Notes: generated from the letters alone by a model not told the origin. Shown: positions 27,367-36,938, counted from the stretch's first letter. The stretch: 64,000 bases of DNA from Lysinibacillus sp. OF-1 (GCF_028356935.1 NZ_CP102798.1:682001-746000), one strand, 5' to 3'. Program-made: numbers and translations.

Positions 27367-28089
27367 ATGAAAACAATTGTAATTATCCAAGCAAGAATGG
27401 GCTCCTCTCGTTTGCCAGGGAAAATTTTAAAACCGCTTGGAGATGTAGATGTTTTAAGGTACGATATCACGCGCTGTCGTGCTATCAAAGGTGTTAATGA
27501 AGTTATTGTTGCGACAAGTACTTTAAAACAGGATGATGCAATTGCAAATTGGTGTGAACAGCAACAAGTTGCATATTTCAGAGGTTCTGAGGGAGATGTA
27601 TTAGATCGCTATGTTCAATGTGCAAAGCAATACAAACCTGATTATGTGATGCGTGTAACATCGGATTGTCCATTTGTTGACTATGAAATGGCAAGTGATA
27701 TTGTAGAATTAATTCTAAAAGAACGTAAAGATATCGTGTTAATTGACGGGCAATTACCTCGAGGATTAGCGGTAGAACTTATTTCATATGAAGCACTTTT
27801 ATATATTCATAAAGTAGGGCTAGAATCTCGACATCGTGAGCATGTTACTTATTACGCCTATGAATTTGCTGAAGAATTTGAATCAGTTACATATAAAGCG
27901 CCAGCAAATCGTATTGCGCCAGAACTACGCATTACGCTAGATACAATCGAAGACTATAAACTGATTTATGAGGTGGCAAAGCATTTCAACAACCCATTAA
28001 TTTCAAGTAAAGATGTGATTCAATTTTTAAAAGATAATCCTGAAGTTGCAAAACTAAATGCTCATATCGAGCAAAAGCCGGTGATTTAA
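27367..28089 (+). CDS. pseF: CMP-pseudaminic acid cytidylyltransferase-type PseF
   Basis: Activates pseudaminic acid with CTP to CMP-Pse, the donor for Maf. The 240-residue nucleotidyltransferase starts MKTIVIIQARMGSSRLPGK with the CTP-binding RxGSxRLPGK signature; YVMRVTSDCPFVD and an ELRITLDTIEDYKLIYEV C-terminus follow, as in the SpsF/PseF-like family. The frame extends to ATG 27352, but GGAG (27354-27357) places the start at 27367. It overlaps pseG by one base. Confidence 0.88.
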   Translation: MKTIVIIQARMGSSRLPGKILKPLGDVDVLRYDITRCRAIKGVNEVIVATSTLKQDDAIANWCEQQQVAYFRGSEGDVLDRYVQCAKQYKPDYVMRVTSDCPFVDYEMASDIVELILKERKDIVLIDGQLPRGLAVELISYEALLYIHKVGLESRHREHVTYYAYEFAEEFESVTYKAPANRIAPELRITLDTIEDYKLIYEVAKHFNNPLISSKDVIQFLKDNPEVAKLNAHIEQKPVI

Positions 28090-29048
28090 TGAAAGTCATT
28101 ATTCGTACAGATGCATCTATTGAAATCGGTAGTGGTCATGTTATGCGTTGTTTGACAGTTGCAAAAAATTTGCGTGTGAATGGATGTGAAGTAATCTTTT
28201 GGATGCAAGATTTACCTGGAAATCTAATTGATTACGTAATCAGTGAAGGTTTTGGAAATATTTTTGAAGCAGAGCAAGCAGACATATATATCATTGATCA
28301 TTATGGGATTGATAAAGAGTGGGAGTGCAAAATACGTGTATTTACAAAAAAAATTGTGGTAATTGATGATTTAGCGAACCGTAAGCATGATTGCGAGTTG
28401 CTTCTGGACCCTAATGTATTGCCAAATTTTGAATCACGATATGACGATTTAGTGTCTGATGCATGTATAAAGCTATTAGGTCCAAAATATTTAATTATGC
28501 GTGATGAGTTTATTGATGCAAGACGGCTATTGCGCAAGAGGAATGAACAAATTGAAAATTTACTCATTTTTATGGGCGGTTCGGATCCAACGAATGAGAC
28601 GATGAAAATTTTGGAGGCACTTGAAGAATTTCAGTTTAAACATATTGATGTAGTTGTTGGAAATGGTAATGTTTTTAAGGAACAAATTCGGGAGATTTGT
28701 GAAGAGCGTGGGTATGACTATCACTGTCAAATTAATTATATGGCAAAGTTAATGCAACAGGCTGATTTTGCTATTGGTGCGGGGGGAAGTACAACATGGG
28801 AACGTTGTTATGTTGGACTACCTTCATCGAGTACTATTGTAGCTAATAATCAGAAAGAAGGGACAGAATTTGTTGCAGAACTTGGCATAGTTATTAATCT
28901 GGGATGGCATAAAGACGTGACATCGGAAACTTATAAACAGTTATTAAAAAATTTACAGATTAAAGATTTAAGTGAAAAAGGGCTTATTCTAACTCAAAAT
29001 GAGCAACCAAATGAGTGGGTTTATAAAATATTGGAGTTGATAAAATGA
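28089..29048 (+). CDS. pseG: UDP-2,4-diacetamido-2,4,6-trideoxy-altropyranose hydrolase PseG
   Basis: Removes UDP from the nucleotide sugar to give the free 2,4-diacetamido hexose, fourth step of the pathway. The 319-residue GT-B-like protein has VIIRTDASIEIGSGHVMRCL with the catalytic histidine, IIDHYGIDKEWE, VIDDLANRKHDCELLLDPN and a C-terminal AIGAGGSTTWERCYVGLPS, all PseG signatures. Four-base overlap with pseI. Confidence 0.95.
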   Translation: MKVIIRTDASIEIGSGHVMRCLTVAKNLRVNGCEVIFWMQDLPGNLIDYVISEGFGNIFEAEQADIYIIDHYGIDKEWECKIRVFTKKIVVIDDLANRKHDCELLLDPNVLPNFESRYDDLVSDACIKLLGPKYLIMRDEFIDARRLLRKRNEQIENLLIFMGGSDPTNETMKILEALEEFQFKHIDVVVGNGNVFKEQIREICEERGYDYHCQINYMAKLMQQADFAIGAGGSTTWERCYVGLPSSSTIVANNQKEGTEFVAELGIVINLGWHKDVTSETYKQLLKNLQIKDLSEKGLILTQNEQPNEWVYKILELIK

Positions 29049-30091
29049 TTAAAATAGGAAATAGAGAAATTGGTCGTCATACGAAGCCATTTATTATTGC
29101 AGAAATGTCAGGTAACCATAATCAATCATTGGAAAGAGCATTACATTTAGTAGAGCTAGCCGCAGAAGCAGGTGTTGACGCTCTGAAATTACAAACATAT
29201 ACACCTGATACAATTACATTAGACGTTCATACAGGTGAGTTTTTCATCCAAGAAGATGGAAATCTCTGGAGAGGTAATTCTTTATATAATTTATATAAAG
29301 AGGCTTATACACCTTGGGAATGGCATAAGGAGATTTTTGCAAAAGCACAAGAACTTGGTCTCCTTGCTTTTAGTTCTCCATTTGATGAGACAGCAGTGGA
29401 TTTCTTGGAAACATTGAATGTACCAGCATATAAAATTGCCTCATTTGAAAATGTAGATATCCCATTAATTAAAAAAGTTGCGCGAACAGGAAAACCAATG
29501 ATTATTTCCACAGGTATGGCGACTGCTGCTGAACTAGATGAAGCAGTTCGTGCTGCTCGCGAAGAAGGTAATAATCAAATCATATTACTGAAATGCACTA
29601 GTACATATCCTGCTACACCTGCTAATTCAAATTTAGTAACTATACCACATTTGAAAGAAATGTTTAGTACAGAAGTAGGTTTATCAGATCATACAATGGG
29701 GGTTGGTGTATCGGTTACTGCAGTGGCACTTGGAGCAACGGTAATTGAAAAGCATTTTACAACATCTCGGGCTGAAGGAGGGGTTGATTCTGCATTTTCA
29801 ATGGAACCACATGAATTAAAAATGTTAGTGGAAGAAACGGAGCGTGCATGGCAAAGTTTAGGGAATGTGAGTTATGGACCAACAAATGCGGAGAAGGAAT
29901 CAGCAAAATTCCGACGTTCTTTATATATAGGCTCAGATTTAAAAGCTGGTGATATTTTAACAGAACAAAATGTTCGCAACGTTCGACCAGGCCTTGGTTT
30001 GCCAACGAAGTACTATGATTTAGTGATTGGTAAATCGATTAAGCGTGATGTAAAAAAAGGAACTCCATTAAGTTGGGATTTATTACTATGA
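29045..30091 (+). CDS. pseI: Pseudaminic acid synthase PseI
   Basis: Condenses phosphoenolpyruvate with the free hexose to pseudaminic acid. The 348-residue NeuB-family protein has a TIM barrel (IAEMSGNHNQSLERAL, DALKLQTYTPDTITLD, PAYKIASFENVD, GLSDHTMGVGVSVTA, VIEKHFTTSR) and a C-terminal antifreeze-like SAF domain (FRRSLYIGSDLKAGDILT). The spacing of the EKHFT metal site matches NeuB/PseI enzymes. Its last codons overlap pseC. Confidence 0.96.
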   Translation: MIKIGNREIGRHTKPFIIAEMSGNHNQSLERALHLVELAAEAGVDALKLQTYTPDTITLDVHTGEFFIQEDGNLWRGNSLYNLYKEAYTPWEWHKEIFAKAQELGLLAFSSPFDETAVDFLETLNVPAYKIASFENVDIPLIKKVARTGKPMIISTGMATAAELDEAVRAAREEGNNQIILLKCTSTYPATPANSNLVTIPHLKEMFSTEVGLSDHTMGVGVSVTAVALGATVIEKHFTTSRAEGGVDSAFSMEPHELKMLVEETERAWQSLGNVSYGPTNAEKESAKFRRSLYIGSDLKAGDILTEQNVRNVRPGLGLPTKYYDLVIGKSIKRDVKKGTPLSWDLLL

Positions 30092-31218
30092 TTGATTCAC
30101 CTCGATTTATCTCATATGGCAGTCAAAGTATAGATGAAGATGATATTCAAGCAGTTATTGAAACATTGCGTTCACCAAACTTAACTCAAGGACCGAAAAT
30201 TGCACAGTTTGAGCAAGCTGTGGCAGCTTATGTTGGTTCAAAATATGCAGTAGCATTCTGCAATGGAACAGCAGCTTTACATGGTGCTTGTTATGCTGCT
30301 GGAATTGATGAAGGGGATGAGGTCATTACGTCTCCTATTACCTTTGCTGCAAGTGCAAACTGTGTACGCTATGTTGGCGGAACAGTTGTTTTTGCGGACA
30401 TCGATGAACGTACTTATAATATTAACCCTGAACAAATACGTTCTAAAATTACATCAAAAACAAAGGCAATTATTCCAGTGGATTTTACAGGACAACCTGT
30501 TGATATAGATGTCATTATGGATATCGCAAGGAAGCATGAACTCGTCGTAATTGAAGATGGTGCTCATTCATTTGGTGCTAGTTATAAAGGGCGAAAGGTT
30601 GGAACACAGGCGGATATGACAATGTTTAGTTTTCACCCTGTAAAGCCTGTGACAACAGCAGAAGGTGGCATAGTTGTTACAAATAACGAAAATTATTATA
30701 AAAAACTAGTAAAGTTCAGAAGTCATGGAATTGAGCCAACAGCTTATGCTGAAGAACAAGGTGACTGGTATTATGAAATGACAGAATTAGGTTATAATTT
30801 TCGTATGACAGATTTACAGGCAGCCCTTGGTGTTTCACAAATGAAGAAACTTGATTATTTTATTAAGCGGAGACAAGAAATTGCTGCAAAGTACAATGAA
30901 GCATTAGGAAATGTGACTGGAATTACAATACCGAAGCAACTAGAGGATACTGAATCTGGCTGGCATTTGTACATGATTCAATTAGATGAAGCAAATCGGA
31001 AACAAGTATTTAATGCTATGCGAGCTGCAAATATTGGTGTCCATGTTCATTACATACCTGTTTATTGGCATCCGTATTATCAAAAGCTTGGTTATGAGCA
31101 AGGACTATGCCCAGTAGCAGAGGAATGGTATAAAAAAGCGTTAACATTGCCTATACATCCTCGTTTAACTGATGAAGATATTAACTATATAGTGAGTATA
31201 TTAAAAGAATACATTTGA
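30088..31218 (+). CDS. pseC: UDP-4-amino-4,6-dideoxy-N-acetyl-altrosamine transaminase PseC
   Basis: PLP-dependent aminotransferase of the DegT/DnrJ/EryC1 family, second enzyme of the pathway, aminating the PseB product at C4. The 376-residue protein shows NGTAALHGACYAAGI, SPITFAASANCVRYVGG, EDGAHSFGASYKGR and the PLP lysine in TMFSFHPVKPVTTAEGG, plus ELGYNFRMTDLQAALG. ATG 30088 overlaps the pseI stop (ATGA); an in-frame TTG at 30073 is less likely. It is the last gene of the operon, with a terminator overlapping its stop. Confidence 0.95.
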   Translation: MIDSPRFISYGSQSIDEDDIQAVIETLRSPNLTQGPKIAQFEQAVAAYVGSKYAVAFCNGTAALHGACYAAGIDEGDEVITSPITFAASANCVRYVGGTVVFADIDERTYNINPEQIRSKITSKTKAIIPVDFTGQPVDIDVIMDIARKHELVVIEDGAHSFGASYKGRKVGTQADMTMFSFHPVKPVTTAEGGIVVTNNENYYKKLVKFRSHGIEPTAYAEEQGDWYYEMTELGYNFRMTDLQAALGVSQMKKLDYFIKRRQEIAAKYNEALGNVTGITIPKQLEDTESGWHLYMIQLDEANRKQVFNAMRAANIGVHVHYIPVYWHPYYQKLGYEQGLCPVAEEWYKKALTLPIHPRLTDEDINYIVSILKEYI

Positions 31219-31239
31219 TGAGGAAGTATTCTTTTAATA
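31203..31239 (+). terminator. Terminator overlapping the pseC stop codon
   Basis: Stem AAAAGAATAC (31203-31212) and GTATTCTTTT (31226-31235), perfect over ten pairs; the left arm lies within the last codons of pseC. The remaining 170 bases to fliB are AT-rich with no other clear feature. Confidence 0.65.
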
Positions 31240-31412
31240 TGAAGTTTATCATTTATATTAACTGTAGTTGAATAGAGTGAGAACAATTAATAGAAGATAC
31301 CACTATCTATTTTTAAAACTATCAATAAATTATTCAAAAAAGAAAAGTAAGCATATGTTCAGATTAAAAAAATAATGTATATTAATATTAAATTATAAAA
31401 AGGGTGTAGGAA

Positions 31413-32633
31413 ATGAGACCTATTTTAGTTCCTGAATATATAGAAGATTTTAGTTGTATAGGTAGTGCTTGTGAAGATACTTGTTGTGCTGGTTGGAATA
31501 TAACAGTTGAAAAGAAAACATATCAAGCGTATCGTAAAGTGCGTCAGCCGGAGATGGCAGAAAAACTATTAAAATATGTAAAACGAAATCGTAAAGGTCA
31601 TGATGACTCTAATTATGCAAAGTTCATTTTAGATGATAATAAAAACTGTCATATGATGTTAGAGGACGGGTTATGTAGTATTCATAAAGAATTAGGAGAA
31701 GAGTTTTTATGTAATACTTGTGCTGTTTATCCTCGATTCCTTACAAGTGTAGGGAATGTAACAGAAAAAAGTTTAACATTGTCTTGCCCAGAGGCAGCAC
31801 GAATTGTTCTATTACGTAAAGATGGAATCGGTTTTATAGAGACAGAAGAACCAAAAAATACGCGTGGACTAATAAATAAGGACCTAAAATTAGAAAAACA
31901 CCCTCATTTTTGGGATTTGCGTATTTTTACAATTCAGCTTCTTCAAAGTCGCCAACAACCTATTGAGATTCGTTTAATTATTTTAGGGCTATTCATACAA
32001 AAAATTGAACAATTAAAACCGAATGAATTGGAACAAGAATTACAAATGATAATGCAAGATTATCTAAATCGTTTAGATAACGATGAATATATTAAATCGT
32101 TAGAAGATATTAAGGGTAATTTAAATTTTCAATTGAATTTAGCACGTGCATTAATTCGCCTTCGTATTACAAGTGGTATTGCTTCAGAAAAATATATCAC
32201 TATTCTTCATCAATTAATAGAAGGCTTAGCTTTGGAAGAGGATGAAGAAAAAGAATTACGTGATATGGAAGCAACAGTATTGAAATACAAAGAATCCTAT
32301 ACTAATATATATGAACCATTTATTAAAGAAAATGAATATATGTTTGAAAATTACATGGTGAACTATGTATTTAAAAATCTATTTCCCTATGATTGTAAGA
32401 CATTCTTTGAAAGTTATATGATGCTTGTTGTCAATTTTACGTTAATTAAGTTGCATCTAATTGGTATGGCCGCTAAACAACAACAATTAACACAAGAAAT
32501 GTTTATTGAATGTGTACAACAGCTTGCGAAGGTGATTGAACATACCCCATCTTATTTGCTAGATGTTCGTGAGGGTATGATGAATTTAGGTTATACAACA
32601 ATGGGGCATATGTTTGTCATGATTAGTAAGTAG
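31413..32633 (+). CDS. fliB: Flagellin lysine-N-methylase FliB
   Basis: FliB methylates lysines of flagellin. The 406-residue protein has the cysteine-rich N-terminus of the family: CIGSACEDTCCAGWN, CHMMLEDGLCSIHKELG and FLCNTCAVYPRF, a YkgJ-like metal or iron-sulfur site. The rest is helical and variable. With Maf and pse genes in the same island, flagellin here may be both glycosylated and methylated. It stands alone between two terminators. ATG 31413 has a weak GGGTGTAGG ribosome site. Confidence 0.9.
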   Translation: MRPILVPEYIEDFSCIGSACEDTCCAGWNITVEKKTYQAYRKVRQPEMAEKLLKYVKRNRKGHDDSNYAKFILDDNKNCHMMLEDGLCSIHKELGEEFLCNTCAVYPRFLTSVGNVTEKSLTLSCPEAARIVLLRKDGIGFIETEEPKNTRGLINKDLKLEKHPHFWDLRIFTIQLLQSRQQPIEIRLIILGLFIQKIEQLKPNELEQELQMIMQDYLNRLDNDEYIKSLEDIKGNLNFQLNLARALIRLRITSGIASEKYITILHQLIEGLALEEDEEKELRDMEATVLKYKESYTNIYEPFIKENEYMFENYMVNYVFKNLFPYDCKTFFESYMMLVVNFTLIKLHLIGMAAKQQQLTQEMFIECVQQLAKVIEHTPSYLLDVREGMMNLGYTTMGHMFVMISK

Positions 32634-32685
32634 AGCTACCGTAATTTTTTATAAATGCTTTTTATAATAGTTAAAGATTCAAAGA

Positions 32686-32729
32686 AGCCCCTTATTCAGG
32701 TAAATATCATCTGAATAAGGGGTTTTTTT
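32686..32729 (+). terminator. Terminator after fliB
   Basis: Perfect stem CCCCTTATTCAG/CTGAATAAGGGG with an 11-base loop and TTTTTTT. Confidence 0.9.
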
Positions 32730-32768
32730 GAGAAAGGTATCATCTAAAGTAGTTTGCTGTAAAAAGGT

Positions 32769-32794
32769 GAAACATTTCTAAAAACTTCCGATAC
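32769..32794 (+). promoter_or_regulatory. Putative sigma-D promoter for flaG-fliD
   Basis: GAAA (32769-32772), 14 bases, TCCGATAC (32787-32794), 40 bases before the flaG start. Confidence 0.45.
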
Positions 32795-32833
32795 TAGATA
32801 TAAGAATACGAAATGTTTGGGAGGTTACATATT

Positions 32834-33223
32834 ATGCGTATTGCAGCTCAAGGACAATCTACAGATGTGGGAACTGCAACGTCATCAACATCTTCTAAGA
32901 AAGCTATTATAGAAGAAACTACGATGACTACTATTAAATCTCAGTTAATAACGCAATCACAAGGAGAAAAAATACCAGTTGCTGAGGGTCAAGAGGTATC
33001 TAAAGAAAAGTTGCAAAATGTAGTAGATACTGTGAATGAATTTTTGCAAATCAATCATAATGCTTCTAAATTTGTGTTACATGACGGTTTAGATCGTTAT
33101 TTTGTACAAGTTGTTGATACCCAAACAGAAGAAGTCGTAAAAGAGATCCCTCCAAAAAAACTTTTAGACGCATATTATGAGATGCAAAAGTTATTAGGGA
33201 TGATTGTGGACGAAAAAATATAA
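32834..33223 (+). CDS. flaG: Flagellar protein FlaG
   Basis: FlaG family protein (B. subtilis yvyC), linked to filament length or cap function; mechanism not settled. The 129-residue protein has a disordered Ser/Thr-rich N-terminal half and the conserved C-terminal domain: KLQNVVDTVNEFLQINH, FVLHDGLDRYFVQVVDTQT and EVVKEIPPKKLLDAYYEM. The frame extends to ATG 32813 but GGGAGG (32819-32824) serves ATG 32834. fliD follows after 21 bases. Confidence 0.9.
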   Translation: MRIAAQGQSTDVGTATSSTSSKKAIIEETTMTTIKSQLITQSQGEKIPVAEGQEVSKEKLQNVVDTVNEFLQINHNASKFVLHDGLDRYFVQVVDTQTEEVVKEIPPKKLLDAYYEMQKLLGMIVDEKI

Positions 33224-33244
33224 GAATATTTAGGAGGAAATATA

Positions 33245-35737
33245 ATGGTAAATAGAATCGGCGGTTTAGCTTCAGGAATGGATATAGATTCAATAGTAAA
33301 AAAATTAATGAATGCGGAAAGAGCACCTTTAAACAAGTTATATCAAAAGAAACAAACGTACGAGTGGCAACGTGACGCATATCGAAGTGTTAATACAAAG
33401 CTAAAAACATTTGATACTTATATATCAGATAATCTAGTACTAAAAAGTCTTATTTCTAAAACGGCAGCTAGTTCTAATTCTAACTTAGTATCTGCAACTG
33501 CAACAGGAAGTGCTTCAGGAACACTGTCAATCGAGGGTGTTTCCCAATTAGCTACAGCAGCTCGTAAAGTTGGTGATCAAGTTAATGCTGTAGGAACTAC
33601 GAAAATGTCCGATTTAGGAGCAACAGGAACTATAGAATTTAAAGCCATTCAAACCAACGGTCAATTAGCGAGTGAGGCAACAAAGATTGAAATTACTTCT
33701 GATATGACAGTTGATCAATTTATTAGTAAAGTGAATTCTAGTAATGCAGGAATTAGTGCTGTATTTGAAAATGGTCGATTCTCCTTTACTGCCAAAAACA
33801 CTGGTGATGTTAAAGGTGATGATGAAATCAAAGTTGTAGGTGGTTTAGATATTTTCAACAAGTTAGGGTTTGCTGATCCTAATAAAGTTCAAAATACAGA
33901 AGGAAAAAATGCTATTTTCACTGTGAATGGTATAGCAACAGAAAGAACAACAAATACGTTTACGATTTCGGGTTATAATGTAACGTTAAAAGATACATTC
34001 AACGGCCTCCAAACGATTGCAGATAAATATAAAGCTGCTGTGGAAGAATTAAAAAATGCTACTACTAATTTAGCAAATAAACAAGCAAATCTTACTACAA
34101 AACAAAATGCTTATGGTGCTAGTGATATTAATAGCTATACAGCTAACCATGAAACTGCTTATAAAAATGCTTTTGGTAATACTTTATCTTTGTCACAACA
34201 AGTGCAATATAACAAACTTGGAAATAATGCGTGGAGAAATTTATCAACTGATGAAATAAATTACATTAAAAACCAATCATCTGCACAAGGTATTAAAGAT
34301 AATCTAGATGGAAGCTCTTTAAGTGATGAAAGCAAAGCGAAATTAAAGGATTTATCTAATGATGTGTTAGATGTTTTATTTTCAAACAAAGATCAGCTTA
34401 CAGATTTTAAAGCTCAAGCAGAGTACGAAAAGTATGGTGCAAAATTAAAAGATTTTGATCAAAATGCCATCGATGCATTAAAACGTTTCTCATATGACAG
34501 TAATGATTCAATTGATAAAATTCATAAAGATATAGATGATAATCCTGAATTTACAAAAGAAGTAAAAGATGCGTTAAAATCTTTAAGTAAAGATGATTTA
34601 ACTAATTTAATAGCAACAGATTCAGCAACTTTAAAAACTTATCAAGAAAAAGCTCAAGCTGAGGATTTAAAACAAAAGTATAATCAATTTGGAGATGCGT
34701 TAATTAAAGGTTTGCAAGATGGATCTAAAAAGGTTGAGGATTTAACAGAAAAACAAAAAGAGGTTTGGAATAGCTTATCCCCAGAAGAAAAAGGTCAATT
34801 CTATGATTTGGCGGATCAGAATATTAAACGTTCAGAGTATTTAACTGCCGATGCTGAAGAGAAAGCAGCTCAAACTCGTTTAACAGAAGCAACTAATACC
34901 GAAAAGGCAGCAACAGCAGATGCAAATGCGGCAGGTATTTTAAAGGATGATGGTAGTGGTGGTAAAATCGTTGACGAAGATAAAGTAAATGCTGCTCAAA
35001 AAGCACAAGCAGTCACAATGACTTCCACAACAGATGTTGATGACATCATGGCTAAAATTAAGGAGTTTATCACTACTTATAACGGTTTTATCAAAGATTT
35101 AAATGATCAAACAAAAGAAACTAAATATCGTGATTATACGCCATTGACTAGTGAGCAAAGAGAAGACATGTCAGAAAATGAGATTAAGCTTTGGGAAGAA
35201 AAAGCGAAGAGTGGGTTATTAAGAGGTGATACTCTTATTCGTGAAGGGCTTTCGGGTATGCGTTCTTTAGTATATCAATCAAATCCTGGTATTGATTCAA
35301 AATATAATACCCTTTTCAGTATTGGGATTACAACATCAAAAAACTATAATGATGGCGGTACATTAGAAATTGATGAAACAAAATTACGAAAAGTATTAGA
35401 AGAAGATCCTGATGCAGTTGAAAAACTCTTTAAAAATAGTGAAGGTAAAAAAGATGATGTAGTAGATGGAAAAACAGTCGATACACGAGGTTATTTAGAA
35501 AAACTACGTGAATCGATGAAAACTTTTGAAATTACTATTGAAAAAAAAGCTGGACGTTCTACGATGACAGACGCTCAATATGCAATCGGAAATAACCTAA
35601 TGGATACAGAAAGTCGAATTAGTACTTGGAAGAGAAAACTAGAGGATATAGAATCTCGCTATTGGAAGCAATTCACAGCAATGGAGCAAGCAATAAATAA
35701 AGCAAATCAACAATCCAGCATGTTCATGCAAGGCTGA
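33245..35737 (+). CDS. fliD: Flagellar filament capping protein FliD, enlarged
   Basis: FliD (HAP2) forms the cap at the filament tip under which flagellin folds. The 830-residue protein has a normal N-terminus (MVNRIGGLASGMDIDSIV, APLNKLYQKKQTYEWQRD) and a normal C-terminal part (DDIMAKIKEFITTYNGFIKDL, LRGDTLIREGLSGMRSLV, ESRISTWKRKLEDIESRYWKQF). About 330 residues (roughly 257-587), rich in Lys, Asp, Asn and Ala with coiled-coil character, are inserted between ISGYNVTLKDTFNG and AVTMTSTTDVDDIM. Without them the length would be the usual 500. The frame is intact, so the insert is probably real. Confidence 0.95.
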   Translation: MVNRIGGLASGMDIDSIVKKLMNAERAPLNKLYQKKQTYEWQRDAYRSVNTKLKTFDTYISDNLVLKSLISKTAASSNSNLVSATATGSASGTLSIEGVSQLATAARKVGDQVNAVGTTKMSDLGATGTIEFKAIQTNGQLASEATKIEITSDMTVDQFISKVNSSNAGISAVFENGRFSFTAKNTGDVKGDDEIKVVGGLDIFNKLGFADPNKVQNTEGKNAIFTVNGIATERTTNTFTISGYNVTLKDTFNGLQTIADKYKAAVEELKNATTNLANKQANLTTKQNAYGASDINSYTANHETAYKNAFGNTLSLSQQVQYNKLGNNAWRNLSTDEINYIKNQSSAQGIKDNLDGSSLSDESKAKLKDLSNDVLDVLFSNKDQLTDFKAQAEYEKYGAKLKDFDQNAIDALKRFSYDSNDSIDKIHKDIDDNPEFTKEVKDALKSLSKDDLTNLIATDSATLKTYQEKAQAEDLKQKYNQFGDALIKGLQDGSKKVEDLTEKQKEVWNSLSPEEKGQFYDLADQNIKRSEYLTADAEEKAAQTRLTEATNTEKAATADANAAGILKDDGSGGKIVDEDKVNAAQKAQAVTMTSTTDVDDIMAKIKEFITTYNGFIKDLNDQTKETKYRDYTPLTSEQREDMSENEIKLWEEKAKSGLLRGDTLIREGLSGMRSLVYQSNPGIDSKYNTLFSIGITTSKNYNDGGTLEIDETKLRKVLEEDPDAVEKLFKNSEGKKDDVVDGKTVDTRGYLEKLRESMKTFEITIEKKAGRSTMTDAQYAIGNNLMDTESRISTWKRKLEDIESRYWKQFTAMEQAINKANQQSSMFMQG

Positions 35738-35764
35738 GGCTTCTAATTAAGGTAGGAGAATAAT

Positions 35765-36124
35765 ATGCATCAAACAGATCAACTATTGCAAGTGTCAGCC
35801 AATTTATTTAAGCATTTAGGTGACATTCCAAATGGTGAAGAGCGTGACGAATACATCAACACAATCAATAGCATGTTGGACAAGCGTGAAACGATTATTA
35901 AAGGCTTGAAACAAGAAGGTTTTCATTTCAATGAACAAAATCGTATTCATCGTACACTGTTGGAACTAGATAATGGTATTAAAAAAAGATTAGCAGCTGT
36001 TATGGATGCAGTTAAGCAAGATATGGCAAACCTACAAAAAACGAAAAAAAGTGAACAGCAATATTTCAACCCTTACTCCAATGTTCGTGTGATGGACGGG
36101 ATGTATTACGATAAAAAGAATTGA
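35765..36124 (+). CDS. fliT: FliT-like flagellar protein (putative FliD chaperone)
   Basis: The 119-residue helical protein lies directly after fliD, in the place of the FliS/FliT chaperone genes. It begins MHQTDQLLQVSANLFKHL and ends FNPYSNVRVMDGMYYDKKN, an ending that resembles FliT-type proteins of Bacillales. FliT binds FliD before export. Identity is from size, helix pattern and context; sequence similarity is weak, so the symbol is tentative. Here it precedes fliS, the reverse of the B. subtilis order. Confidence 0.6.
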   Translation: MHQTDQLLQVSANLFKHLGDIPNGEERDEYINTINSMLDKRETIIKGLKQEGFHFNEQNRIHRTLLELDNGIKKRLAAVMDAVKQDMANLQKTKKSEQQYFNPYSNVRVMDGMYYDKKN

Positions 36125-36127
36125 CAT

Positions 36128-36175
36128 TTTATCTTCATTTAGTGTGGTGGAAGCCGCAAGCTGAATGAAGATAAA
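36128..36175. repeat. Hairpin repeat with TATCTTCATT arms (copy 2)
   Basis: A perfect 12-bp stem TTTATCTTCATT (36128-36139) and AATGAAGATAAA (36164-36175). Downstream up to about 36290 lies a non-coding stretch with GC-richer words (CTCCGGCGGACGTC, ACAATTACGCTTGGGCG) unlike the surroundings, possibly the rest of a decayed repeat element. It lies between fliT and fliS. Confidence 0.5.
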
Positions 36176-36332
36176 GCTCCGGCGGACGTCAAGAATTTTA
36201 AAAGGATGAATTATGATCACACAATTCAAAATCCCGACACAATTACGCTTGGGCGTTATTGATCAAATAGCTTTTCTTCGTAAAATGGTTTAAACTAGTA
36301 AATAAGTAACCTTTCAAAGGAGTTGTCCTTTA

Positions 36333-36743
36333 TTGGCAGCAAATTTAACAGCACAAAATGCGTATAAACAAAATAGTGTGACTACAGCTTCTCCTGGCGA
36401 ATTGACGTTAATGCTTTATAATGGATGTTTAAAATTCTTGCATAAGGCGAAACAAGCTATTCAAGAGAAAAATGTCCAAGAAAAAAATACAAATCTTATA
36501 AAGGCACAGGCGATCATTGCCGAGCTAATGTCTACACTCAATATGGATATTGAGATTTCGAAACAAATGCTACCTCTTTACGAATATATGAATCATCGTT
36601 TAGTAGAGGCAAACATTCAAAATGATGTAGCGATTATTGAAGAAGTAGAAGGATTGGTGACGGAATTCCGCGATACGTGGAAGGAAGTTATTCGCATTAC
36701 TCGACAACAGCAATTTGGTCAGGGAAACAGCGGACAAATTTAG
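36333..36743 (+). CDS. fliS: Flagellar export chaperone FliS
   Basis: Cytoplasmic chaperone that binds the C-terminus of flagellin and prevents early polymerisation; in B. subtilis it also helps FliW release. The 136-residue four-helix protein has the family start LTAQNAYKQNSVTTASPGEL with TLMLYNGCLKFLHKAK and LVEANIQNDVAIIEEVEGLV. Start is TTG 36333 with AAAGGAG ten bases upstream; no ATG fits. A terminator follows. Confidence 0.95.
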   Translation: MAANLTAQNAYKQNSVTTASPGELTLMLYNGCLKFLHKAKQAIQEKNVQEKNTNLIKAQAIIAELMSTLNMDIEISKQMLPLYEYMNHRLVEANIQNDVAIIEEVEGLVTEFRDTWKEVIRITRQQQFGQGNSGQI

Positions 36744-36751
36744 ACAAAATT

Positions 36752-36782
36752 AGAGACCATCATCAAAAGATGGTCTCTTTTC
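36752..36782 (+). terminator. Terminator after fliS
   Basis: Perfect stem AGAGACCATC/GATGGTCTCT, 7-base loop, T run. Confidence 0.9.
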
Positions 36783-36938
36783 TATATGACAGGAATAATA
36801 ACTAGAAATTAACACTAAATAGTCATAAATTAGGCTATTTGACGGTAAAATATGTTACTTATTCCCTCTAGCTGTAAGAAGGGCATCGTGTCATAATCAA
36901 AGCAATATAAATGTTTAACATAGTACTGGGGTGGGAAT

